Shown here: piece after piece, positions 55,901 to 64,000 of the stretch | Position numbering within the stretch: position 1 is the first letter of the stretch | Layout of the letters: the number at the start of each line of letters is the position of its first letter | Assembly: GCA_958450365.1 (NCBI GenBank) | Contig: CAUEEP010000921.1 | Span: 372,001-436,000, forward strand | From: Mesorhabditis belari | Taxonomy: Eukaryota; Nematoda; Chromadorea; Rhabditida; Rhabditidae | Direction: 5' to 3' | DNA length: 64,000 nt | Made by a program: the position numbers and the translations under genes | The notes under the pieces: generated by a model | What the model was told of the DNA's origin: nothing | The model's database searches: none | Seen by the model: the letters and a program-made list of their open reading frames with translations, nothing else

Positions 55901-58900
55901 GTCTATTCGTTTTACCATAAAAATCTAGGCCTCATGCAAAAGCTGCAAACCGAGGTGGATTTGTTGGCGGATATGATTCGCTCGCTCGACGCTTTCACGA
56001 ACAGTCAAACGAGGCTTGTTGTGGTGAGTGGATTAGGCTAAAATTGAGTGGCTTGGCCAGCTCTGGCTGGGCTTGGCCTGGCCAACTCTAGCTTGGCTTG
56101 GCCTGGCCCGCTTTAGATTGGCTTGGCCTGGCCAGCTTTAGATTGGCTTGGCCTGGCTAGCTCTAGCTTGGCTTGGCCAGCTCTAGCTTAACTTGACCTG
56201 GCTAGTTCTAGCTTGGCTTGGCCTGGCCAGCTCTAGCTTGGCTGGTCCAGCTCTAACATGGCCTGGTCAGTTCTAGCTTGGCTGGTCCCAGCTCTAGTAT
56301 GGCCTTGCTAGCTCTAGCTTAATTTGACCTGGCCAGCTCTAGCTATAAAGTATAATGTAATCACTTTAGAGACACTCATTGTCATTATATTTCCAGGTGG
56401 TCGACGGTTTGGACAACTGTGAGCAAGAGCGAATGGTGTCCACCCTGGACGCTCTCGAGCTACTCTTCTCCGCTCGCAAAACTCGTCCTTTCGTGGTGAT
56501 CATCGCCGTCGATCCACACATCATCATCTCAGCGATCAATCACAACATTCACAGGTTTGTTTTAGAAATTTGAAAGATTTATAAAATTGTAAACGCCAAA
56601 AAGTTCACGTTTCCAGTGCACTGTCCGGCACCGAGCTCACCGGAGCCGACTACCTGAAAAACATTGTCAACATGCCGTTTTTCTTGCACAACTCGGCGCT
56701 GAGACAATTGCAGAATAAGCTCAAGGTTTGAATCAATAAGGAAAATAAAAATTGAATTTTTAGGAGAAAAGAGAAACGTACTTGGATTGGAAAGAAAGAT
56801 TCCGACGACAGGACACCTTTCATGGATCACATCTTTCTTTGAGGTGAAAATCGCATTCGATTATAGCGTGCTTTGTGCGCTGGGAAACACAATCTCTCTG
56901 GCACAATGCGATTAACAAAAAGCACATAATTTTTTATTGCAGAGATGCCGACGTGCGGGGTGCGGGATCACGAAAAGTGACGCAAAGCGCGATCGCTGTG
57001 GGAACAAGATCCGTGGGAGAGGCGTTAATGGCCGATGATTATTTCTCAGCAATCAATCCGAGAGCAATGAGGAGAATCATTAATGCGTTGACGTTGACGG
57101 GACGTTTGCTCAGAGCGTTCGAGATCGACTTCTCGTGGTTGTCCTTGGGACATTGGGTGGGTGGAAAGTTTCTAAGCTTGGCCAAAAAGTGTCTAAAACA
57201 TTTAGCCATACTACTTGTGGAGTATCCGGGAGGGGATCTTTCAATATCCGGGGTAGTAAAATTTTAAGCCATATGATGGCTTTTTTGACTCGCACTTTCT
57301 TTTGCAAGTACCTACCGTAAATACTGTAATAGTACCGCACCCTCTCGTACAGTCGCGTAGTCGCATAAGTTTTTTAGTATTTCATTTTTTTCAAAGCGTC
57401 CGTACTTTCAAAAAATGCGTCTTTGCTATCAAAAAATAGCTGAAATTCAGGGCTATTTTTTGATACCTAAGCGCGCATTTTAGCATAAACCAGTGTCGAG
57501 AAAAACTCGTTCAAAGCTAGACTACGCAACACTCCGCACCGTCATTATGGAGCTGGGGTACTATTACAGTATTTACGGTAATATATTGTAAAGATGATCC
57601 GGGTTGATTAGTATTTTTAGAAACTCCAATATCTTCTCTTTTTAACAATATAAAAAGAATTTTACGAAACTTCCTTTTTTAAAGCCAGTGGACTTTCAAA
57701 AAGGCACCAAAAATGGGGGGTGGGACAAATGCGAGCTTTTTTTTTGCGCACCCGGCCAAAAGCGTACCTTTTTTTTGCGCACCCGGCCAAAAGCGCACCT
57801 TTTTTTCCGCGGGAAAAGGCCTTAGGAAAGGCCTTAGAGCTTTAAAAATGTTTTCAAAGAAGGGAATCGTATGCGTAGATTCCGAATTTCGACAAATCAG
57901 ACCTCGTTGAAACGTCAAGTTTGGGCTAAAAAGCAAAAACTACGCAACTTAACGCTTTTCCGCCGTTTTTGCCTTTTAGCCCAAATTTTTGACATGTCAG
58001 CGAGGTCTGATTTGTCGAAATTTGGAATCTACGCATATGATTCCCCTATGTGGAAACATTTTTAAAGCTCTACGGCCTTTCCTAAGGCCTTTTCGAAAAA
58101 AGGTACGCTTTTGGCCGAGTGCGCAAAAAAAAGCTCGCATTTGTTATAAGTTTAAGCCGCCGCCAAGTCGTTGTTTGGTATTTTTTGAAACATCTATATT
58201 CTAGTTGAAAAATAAGTAGATTAACTGAAGGATTTAGGTCTCAATGTTAGAGCAATGGCCATGCCGGATGTGTTGGTTAATTGAGCATGCAGTTGATGCT
58301 CGATCCAGCACACTCACCCTTTTCGACATCTGGATTCAACTGAGAGAGCACATCCCGAAAGGTGATCCACTGTTTGTACAGGTTAGTTAGCTTTAATTTT
58401 AATTTATAGAAAGCTACCTTTGAATCCTTTTAAAGCTTTTTAAAGCTAAAAAGCTAAAAAGCTAAAAAGCTAAAGCTAGTTTTTAAATCCGATAAATGAT
58501 TGTTTTAGGATCGAAACCCGGAGAACTTTGAGTCATTCTTGAGAGCCGTTTCGGCGGAGGGCACCGAACAGTTGACGGTGGCACATGTGCGAAAATTCGT
58601 CCCATGCACGTCAAATCTCGATCCGTATTTGAGGAAATTGATTCGAGGTTGGTTTTTTTTGGTTACATTTGTTTGTTGTTTGTTTTGTTGTTGAAAATTT
58701 GCTTGTGGAACATTTGTTGAACAACTGTTCTTTGAAAGTAACTGATTTAAAGCTTGCATAAACTTTGTAAAGCCACAAAGTGTTTAAAAGTTGCCAAGAT
58801 AACTTAGAAGCTAGTCAAGGCGTAATATCAAGCTTTAGTGAATAGTTTCAATAGAAAGTTTCAACTTTTCATTTAAAGATTGTAGATTAAAATTTGCTTT

Positions 58901-61900
58901 TAGAAAAACGCGAAGGCATTGAGGAGCCACAAATCGAAGAACGCTCTTTCCGACTACCACCCAACGCGAAGCATCTATTTGCGGTATGTTTTAGTTTTAA
59001 ATGGGTATAATGGGTAAATATAGGGAGTGAGAGAAATGCGACCTTTTTTTGCGCACCTGGCCTATTAGCACACCTTCTTTCGCGTTTTAAAAAAGCTCTA
59101 AAAAGCTAATATTAGCCACTTTCTATTCCAAGAGTTGTTTTTCTGCGTAGTTTTAGGGCGTACGATCCAAATTTTGACATAACAAAGCGTGAGAAACCAA
59201 TTTGAAAGACGGGTAGGTCAAATTACAGAAAATTGTCGATTTTTCTCTATGTATAACTCCGTTCGTTTGCTTCCACAAGCTCTGATATGTCAAAATTTCA
59301 ATTCTGCGCCCTAAAATTACCCAGAAAACCACTTTTGGAATAGAAATTGGTTGATATTAGCTTTTTAGAGCTTTTTAAAACCCGAAAGAAGTTGCGCTAA
59401 TGGGCCAGGTGCGGAAAAAAGGTGCGCAAATGTCCGGGTGCGCGAAAAAAAGGTACCATTTGTCCCACTCGCTAAATATATGCTATTTAAATTGTTATTA
59501 GTCACTCGATTGTTAAAAATATATGTGATTTATCGAACCAATTGTGTAAAAATGTGAAATGCTTAATGCCAAATGAGGCAAATCTAGTTTTTTCAAACAT
59601 TTACTAGTATTTTCTTTGATATTTTTGCGTCTTATTCTGCAATAACTTTATTCAAAAAACAAAGAAAGTAACACACTGCAAACAACAAACAAAAAAAATA
59701 AAAAATACAAAATTGACATAATAAAATAATGTTAACATAACAAAATAACAAGCAAGTGATTTATTTTTGCAGGAATTTGAATGGTGAATTGCAGAATTGC
59801 ACAAAAGACCCATATTAAGACGCGAAACACTGCATATATACTGGTGTTCATCCCCAGTGTCAGAAACTAACATTTATTAGATATTAGATATTTATTAGAA
59901 ACAAGCAGATTTGCATTAAGCTTTTCACATTTACACAATTGGTTTGACAAATCCTTCATTGGACGTCCAATTAAGAATAAATAATCGTCTTAACGTATTA
60001 ACCGGACGTAACATATGGTTGCAGTTAAGCTAGTATATCTGCGTTTAAGCTAATCAGTTAAGTCAAGCAGTTGTTAAACTTTAAAAATTACTTTCCCCGT
60101 TTCAGGATGAGAAGACCTGGCAACTGGTGGAGGTGCCGTTAGCGGAGACGCGTATCGAGCAGCTCATCAGCCTCATCAAGCGTTTGGATATACCAGCGAA
60201 GAGGTGTTTTGAGAAATTACTTGTAGATTTGAGAGATTACTAAATACTTGTAGATGTTAATTTTTAATTTTATATCCCAAGAATTTGCATAAGAGCTCGG
60301 AAAGTGCTTCCGTTTGAAAGGGCACAATCATTTGCAAATTATGCACAAATTTTTGCCGATAGAAATACCATTCAAAGCTAAAAAAACCCACTAATTCAAA
60401 TCGAAATTTAGATTGGACGTACTGATCGAGAAATTTCGTGCCCTCAACCTGAACGGCCTTGTTTTATCCACTTGTCAGTTGCCCGAGTTGCAGGGAGCGC
60501 TCTCGGTATGTGAATGCGTTTAAAACAAAAAGTGATTTTTCTTTTGTTCTGTAAACGATTCCCAGATGAGATTTAATGTTAAAAATTTGTGTCACAGGGC
60601 TTTCAGAGTCGTAGAATCTATTGGCGGAGTTTATTCTAACCCTTTGTTCCAAGAAAAGTCCCAAGAGAATCGAATTGGCTTTGGGTTTTGCGTAGGATAG
60701 CTTTTTAAAACCCGGATTTTTTTTCAGATAAAATAAATGTTATATAGTTTTATTGTTTTCAGTTACCTTTGGGTGATTGGACGCTACTCCGACTGCTGAT
60801 CGAGACATTGCGAGCTTTTGGCTCGAACGTTCCCGGAGCGAGGGCTCAAGAAAAGCGGATGACTACGATATTGCATGTGAGTTTGAAAGAAATAGAATCG
60901 AGTAGTGAGTTTAGAGTATCTAAAAATATGTAAATTTTATTTAAATTTCAGGAAGAAGAGGAGGAGGACGATCACGAGGAAGAGCTAGAGTTTGAGAGTC
61001 GGCGGAACAGCATTAGCAGGGTGAGTTTCTTTAAGTTCAGGAGTGACTTTTTTTTCACTTCTATATAATCGAATTGCTAGACTCAGATATTGTAAAAGAC
61101 TAGATACTTGGCTTTTACACTAACTTTAAAGCAATACAAAGTACCTTTTAAACTTCTTCAGTTTCAGGCTCCAAGCATTGTGGCCAACACTCCATTGCCC
61201 ACCTATCGAAAACGGGCGACAGTGAGCGAGATCGCAACACAGATGACCGTTGATGGACAGCACGATGCACTGATGGCAAGTCTTGCCGATATGGATGCAC
61301 ATGAGACAGAGGGTGAGTTTGATGAGAAAGTTTGAATTAAATGGATATTATGAAATGGCTGCTTTATACCCAAGATGCTTCCCAAAGTATAGGATTGAAA
61401 GAGTTTTCATTTAGAATGCAATCATCAGTATTCTTAAGTCTAATCTAGATGACCTAAAACAGAATAAATCAGCTAGTCTGACTCTGAAATGACAAGCCTA
61501 GCTAAAAGACAGACCAGGCCAGTTGCTGGCTTCGGTTCAGCCAGTTCAAAGCTACACAGGACCTGAGGAACGACCGGTTATAGCTTAGCTTCTTCCTTTC
61601 TTTCGTCTTTCTTCTTCCTTCTTCCTATTTCTTCTTGGGCAAAGAAGGCGATAGCTCAGTGGTAGAGCATCAGCCTTGTAAGCAGAAGATCTAGGGTTCA
61701 ATTCCCCTTCCAAATACTTTGCCATTCATTTCTTTACTTTATTGACTGCAGATACTATAAGATTATGCAATGTCTAAAAGGTGAGTAATTCGGAAAACTG
61801 TAATCCTTCTTTCAAATTGTGTCCGGTTTACTTAATTTTTCATCTTATTCAATTGGGAATCAAACGGTGTATCGAATGGGATCAAAATTAACAAGGCAAG

Positions 61901-64000
61901 GTCACGAAATCAAGGTGGCCAATCGAAATGAAACCTAAACCATTCGATGCAGAATTTTACGCTGATTCCGAATCTGCTGTCCGTTTTTGCTAAATATTAG
62001 GTTGGCAAGTTATAAACGATCGTTTTTGGTAATGTGTTTTCTGAAAAAAACGGCTTATCCAATCAAAAAACGGTTTGCTTGATTCAAAAGCCCTATCCTT
62101 AATCTACAAAATGGCTTTTTTGAATTTTTGAAAAATGTTTTATTTTGGAACTTTTTCAGGCATTTTAATGTAAGAGTTGAAAATCCTGGTTTCTAGCATT
62201 CATGAGCTAATATATTTTTGAGTGATTGCATACTTTTTAAGATAAAACGCTTCATCGATTACATAGTTTCCCAAAATTTCAGAACAATCCAATCGATCGA
62301 ACCGTTCTCTTTCATTTTTTTTAATCTTGCTGAAATTCAAACGAAAATGGATTAAATTAGCACAAAAGTGCATTTTAAACCTAATTTGAAAATCAACCTT
62401 CCGAAGATTAGATTGTTCTGAAATTTTGGGAAACTATGTAATCGATGAAGCGTTTTATTTTAAAAAGTATGCAATCACTCAAAAATATAATAGCTCATGA
62501 ATGCTAGAAACCAGGATTTTAAACTCTTACATTAAAATGCCTGAAAAAGTTCTAACATAAAACATTTTTCAAAAATTCAAAAAAGCCATTTTGTAGATTA
62601 AGGATAGGGTTTTTGAATCAAGCAAACGGTTTTTTGATTGGATAAGCCGTTTTTTTCAGAAAACACATTACCCAAAAACGATCGTTTATAACTTGCCAAC
62701 CTAATAGGTCGGAAACGCAAGGAATTTGGCAAACAAGTTCTTGGCCTCTCTTATAACGCTTGCGCGCGCGCGACAAAGAAATAGCTGCGTAGTGTAGCGG
62801 ATAACGTGTCGGAATGCAAAGCTCTAGGTTGGCGGTTCGACTCCCTTTAAGTTTTTCTTTTTTTAGCAGCTGTTTTATAATGTTCCCTAATCCTCCTTCT
62901 CTTCATAATTGCTAAATATTCAAAAATTTTTGCTTAAGTCTTTCTATTTAAGTGTTCAACAACAAATAATATAAATATCATAATAAACATTAAAAAAATC
63001 GATGGAATGAGTCAAACATAATCTATTAGACATAGTCTATAGACATTTACTTCAAAGTGGACAATCAAATGTGCGAAGCTATGAATTACAGCTCATACGC
63101 TTTTATGTGTGGTGCTAAATGTCGTATTGGAGCACTTTTAGAGCACTATTGGGCCTTTCAGAGCCTTTTAGAGCACTATTGGTAATTCCCAAATATCTTT
63201 TCATTAAAAAAAGTATAGACGAAGATGAATCACCGAAGATCGCCGCTTTGCGTAGGGGAACTATTTGAGTAAGGGCTATCAGGTCTAATATTCACACGAT
63301 AATTTCATTAGAAACGCTAACCGCTAACTCAACCTTGTATTGAGATACTTTGTGCTCAAATCTATAAGCGCACTCTTTCTAGTGCACTGAAATCCTCATT
63401 TTCTTCTTGCGACAACGATTTGTTGTCGCAAGAAAATGAAGAATTCTCTAGCACCAGGTTTATTTACTGATTTGAGCTCAAAGTGCACAAAGCGTCACTC
63501 AAAATTTCTTTAAGGATTCAAATGGCGTGGGTTTTTCTTTCTCTTTTCTATCCAATTTACAAAATTTCCCCTTAAACTGCTTTATGGTCAAAAACGCTTG
63601 GTGAAAGATATTGTAAAATTTAAGTTAACTGTCATTGCAGTATGCTAAAAGTTACAGTATGTGATTCAGTTAAAAAAAGTTTAAATATCTCTCATTGTAA
63701 TCCATTTGCTAAAAGACACCTATTTTCGAAAACGTAATCTCATCGTCAGTTTTCATCTAATCAGCTCGATTTTTGTATCATTGGCTGAAAATTGTGATTT
63801 CTCATCAAATGATATCAAAATTAGGCTGATATAGAAACTGGCTACGGTAGTTTTTCTAAAATTTTGTCCTTTTTAGAAAATGGATTAGTTGATTAGGAAA
63901 GCACTTTAGTCACAATTGATTTGGCATACTGTAGTTGAACAGGATGAATCTTACAGTACCTTGAAAATCTAATTTCAGGTGATATTCCAAATGGTGGCCT
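40924..64000 (+). CDS. KIDINS220: KIDINS220/ARMS homologue: ankyrin repeats plus KAP P-loop NTPase (partial at 3' end)
   Basis: Exons: 40924-40983, 43512-43571, 44351-44419, 44524-44619, 45736-45834, 45966-46013, 46983-47117, 47300-47416, 47899-47997, 48046-48143, 48561-48660, 49497-49595, 50830-50960, 51466-51545, 52110-52224, 52305-52360, 53459-53561, 53920-54074, 54113-54200, 54598-54830, 55518-55644, 55690-55838, 55929-56023, 56397-56554, 56617-56725, 56764-56843, 56943-57156, 58238-58381, 58509-58647, 58904-58983, 60106-60203, 60412-60505, 60763-60876, 60952-61020, 61168-61312, 63979 onward. All phases agree (about 1290 residues). About ten ankyrin repeats ([20 protein letters not shown]) come first, then [20 protein letters not shown], Walker A (YAKWGSGKS), two membrane helices, [18 protein letters not shown], two more helices, Walker B ([11 protein letters not shown]), [20 protein letters not shown], a SAM-like region and an acidic stretch. 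Mammalian KIDINS220 is a membrane scaffold for neurotrophin receptors. An alternative end is a stop at 61335 if the 61313 donor is unused. Confidence 0.93.
41930..42350. repeat. Fold-back repeat in intron 1
   Basis: Arms about 41995-42110 and 42210-42335 are complementary ('gaaaatcagagccaactctg' lies at the turn). Outer flanks repeat 'ccgggtattttga'. Confidence 0.82.
43021..43133 (+). pseudogene. Non-LTR reverse transcriptase C-terminal scrap
   Basis: [20 protein letters not shown] followed by [14 protein letters not shown] matches the typical end of non-LTR reverse transcriptase proteins (LWN.LP..IR). A good donor (GTAAGT) follows at once, so it could be spliced into an aberrant transcript. 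Confidence 0.65.
43857..44110 (-). pseudogene. Acyl-protein thioesterase fragment captured in a mariner-like element
   Basis: Reads [20 protein letters not shown] then, in a shifted frame, [20 protein letters not shown] and [19 protein letters not shown], ending at a donor (GTAAGT). GFSMGG is the nucleophile elbow of the LYPLA/APT1 family, and the preceding region fits the same family. A ~50-base frame-breaking stretch separates the two parts. Asp and His of the triad are absent. Confidence 0.82.
44158..44297 (+). pseudogene. Mariner transposase scrap
   Basis: [19 protein letters not shown], a stop, then [14 protein letters not shown]: the DNARPH motif and start of the third catalytic block, cut off by the element end. 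Confidence 0.85.
44740..44935. repeat. Small fold-back
   Basis: 'gccattggcaaaactttgaa' at 44752 is opposed near 44885-44915 by its near complement. Confidence 0.6.
45270..45490. repeat. 12-bp array (aaagtggaccag)
   Basis: About 18 degenerate copies in the intron before exon 45736-45834. Confidence 0.88.
46025..46890. repeat. ~20-bp array (cattcataacaattctaagc) joined to an 11-bp array
   Basis: About 36 copies of the 20-bp unit, with a higher-order ~120-bp pattern repeating at 46260-46680. From 46763 the sequence changes to the 'ggttccaatac' unit of 20519-20980. Confidence 0.93.
47695..47805. repeat. 15-bp array (agctcagccttctag)
   Basis: Seven copies in the intron between exons 47300-47416 and 47899-47997. 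Confidence 0.9.
48235..48435. repeat. 14-bp array (agatatcaaagctc)
   Basis: About 14 imperfect copies in the intron after 48143. Confidence 0.88.
48825..49403. mobile_element. Palindromic MITE, TTGGGTTGTCCAGTTATGAA ends
   Basis: TA-flanked; the arms are complementary over roughly 180 bp each, including the 'aaatttctcaggatatcga' region. TIR related to 43667-44317. Confidence 0.92.
49704..49950 (-). mobile_element. Mini DD37D-like relic
   Basis: TA-flanked, TIR CAGGGTGACCAGAAATAA at the left and CAGGGTGACCAGAAGTAA at the right. Minus strand still encodes [24 protein letters not shown], the C-terminal end of this transposase group. Lone ends of this type also occur near 16495-16511. Confidence 0.85.
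50313..50755. repeat. Two abutting 14-bp arrays (ggctctagttgaac, then ctactcaagttgac)
   Basis: About 15 near-perfect copies of the first unit switch abruptly at about 50522 to about 16 near-perfect copies of the second. The units share 'agttga' and length. In the intron before exon 50830-50960. Confidence 0.96.
51000..51435. repeat. Fold-back repeat in an intron
   Basis: Arms about 51000-51175 and 51232-51430 are complementary ('tttcgaatggactaaagaat' opposite 'gttttagtctattcgaaagc'). Confidence 0.85.
51625..51945. repeat. ~29-bp array (attctaagtgcttaaaagcc...)
   Basis: About 11 copies in the intron before exon 52110-52224; neighbouring copies differ in a two-unit pattern. Confidence 0.92.
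52592..52676 (+). tRNA. tRNA-like sequence, copy 1
   Basis: A-box TGGTCTAGTGGATAGCATGC and B-box GGGTTCAAATCC. The 40-odd bases between include a long variable-arm-like stretch (gggtcctttcgccc). Acceptor ends GGCT/AGCC pair over four bases only. Confidence 0.45.
52953..53036 (+). tRNA. tRNA-like sequence, copy 2
   Basis: Duplicate of 52592-52676 with about 18% changes; A-box TAGTATAGTGGATAGGGTGC and the same B-box. Loop reads CTGTTGA. Confidence 0.45.
53562..53840. repeat. 15-bp array (gcgatccatagctta)
   Basis: About 17 essentially identical copies starting immediately at the donor (53562) of the Walker A exon. The long frames across it are artefacts. Confidence 0.97.
54290..54550. repeat. 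9-bp array (ttggatctg / ttagaactg)
   Basis: Three variants of a 9-bp unit in blocks, in the intron before exon 54598-54830. Confidence 0.92.
54852..55289. mobile_element. TIR element with an internal array, beside an exon
   Basis: TIRs of about 50 bp (CAGCGTGACAAGAAATAAAA; complement at 55230-55289), TA-flanked. Between them are copies of 'caggactacaagactttaca'. It starts 22 bases after exon 54598-54830 ends. Confidence 0.88.
56040..56345. repeat. ~25-bp array (ggcctggccagctctagctt)
   Basis: About 12 degenerate copies in the intron before the Walker B exon. Confidence 0.9.
57312..57580. mobile_element. 269-bp palindromic MITE, second copy
   Basis: Inverted relative to 10188-10456 and closely similar over its whole length. 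Confidence 0.92.
57700..58160. mobile_element. Fold-back element, tips 'gtgggacaaatgcgagc'
   Basis: Arms about 57715-57905 and 57985-58150 pair in complement ('gcgcacccggccaaaagcgt' opposite 'acgcttttggccgagtgcgc'). A related fold-back is at 59025-59470. Confidence 0.87.
59025..59470. mobile_element. Fold-back element related to 57700-58160
   Basis: Arms with 'tttttttgcgcacctggcc' and its complement near 59400; centre near 59225. In the intron after exon 58904-58983. Confidence 0.83.
59480..60100. other. AT-rich intron remainder
   Basis: No array, element or RNA gene supported. Only weak AT-rich sequence. Confidence 0.5.
61650..61728 (+). tRNA. tRNA-like sequence (loop CTTGTAA, Thr-TGT type)
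   Basis: A-box TAGCTCAGTGGTAGAGCATC and B-box GGGTTCAATTCC are canonical, and the anticodon loop is well formed. GGCAAAG (61638) and CTTTGCC (61718) pair but lie seven bases too far out for a normal acceptor stem, so it may be a pseudogene. Confidence 0.5.
61997..62704. mobile_element. 708-bp palindromic mariner-type MITE
   Basis: TIR TTAGGTTGGCAAGTTATAAA with TA on both sides; the two halves are complementary over most of their length. Inserted in the repeat seen intact at 28230-28415. Confidence 0.94.
62786..62855 (+). tRNA. tRNA-like sequence (loop ATGCAAA, Cys-GCA type)
   Basis: A-box GTAGTGTAGCGGATAACGTG and B-box GGTTCGACTCCC; stems are weak and the acceptor is unpaired. Confidence 0.4.
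63345..63490. repeat. Short perfect-centred fold-back
   Basis: 'ttcttgcgacaac' directly faces 'gttgtcgcaagaa', with outer pairs 'tcattttc/gaaaatga' and 'ctttgtgctcaaa' opposite 'tttgagctcaaag'. The rest of 62860-63978 shows nothing else supportable. Confidence 0.8.

Noticed and set aside
1..64000. Bacterial operons, phage, plasmid origins, riboswitches, rRNA
   Set aside because: Nothing of the kind was seen; gene structure is spliced and the mobile elements are eukaryotic Tc1/mariner types.

Overview
The window looks like a free-living, rhabditid-type nematode genome, lineage undetermined. The case rests on many short introns with TTTCAG-type acceptors, a worm-like thioester-protein (TEP) gene, a KIDINS220-type gene, and many Tc1/mariner relics and MITEs. 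Two intron-rich genes carry clearly recognisable conserved proteins. Between them lies accessory DNA dominated by fold-back elements, decayed transposases, tandem arrays and tRNA-like inserts.

Layout. 1-4.1 kb: last 11 exons in view of a TEP/alpha-2-macroglobulin gene (+), ending in a GPI-like hydrophobic tail. 4.1-10.5 kb: a field of MITEs and fold-back elements, including a Tc1-like transposon nested in an older palindromic element. 11.0-16.35 kb: a long intronless coding region (+) of unrecognised helical protein, with two expanded in-frame repeats and a frameshift in the second; truncated copies of its 3' end follow to 17.6 kb. 17.6-19.7 kb: a mariner MITE broken up by a 12-bp array, a DD37D transposase relic and a tRNA-headed SINE-like insertion. 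20-26.2 kb: a minus-strand multi-pass membrane protein gene rebuilt here from six phase-compatible exons, with transposons filling its introns. 26.3-40.4 kb: no convincing host gene; mariner relics, an inverted duplication with arms near 29.6-30.5 and 35.2-36.3 kb, tandem arrays and tRNA-like sequences. 40.9-64 kb: a KIDINS220/ARMS homologue (+), 36 phase-consistent exons in view and continuing beyond the window; it has ankyrin repeats, then a KAP P-loop NTPase with membrane segments, then an acidic tail.

The striking overall pattern is that many introns of the conserved genes hold their own near-perfect minisatellite (9-28 bp unit) or a fold-back transposon, while the exons stay intact and in phase. 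Several elements can be read against an empty copy of their insertion site elsewhere in the window. All gene models come from reading exons by eye (splice consensus, phase, protein resemblance); no database or RNA evidence was available.
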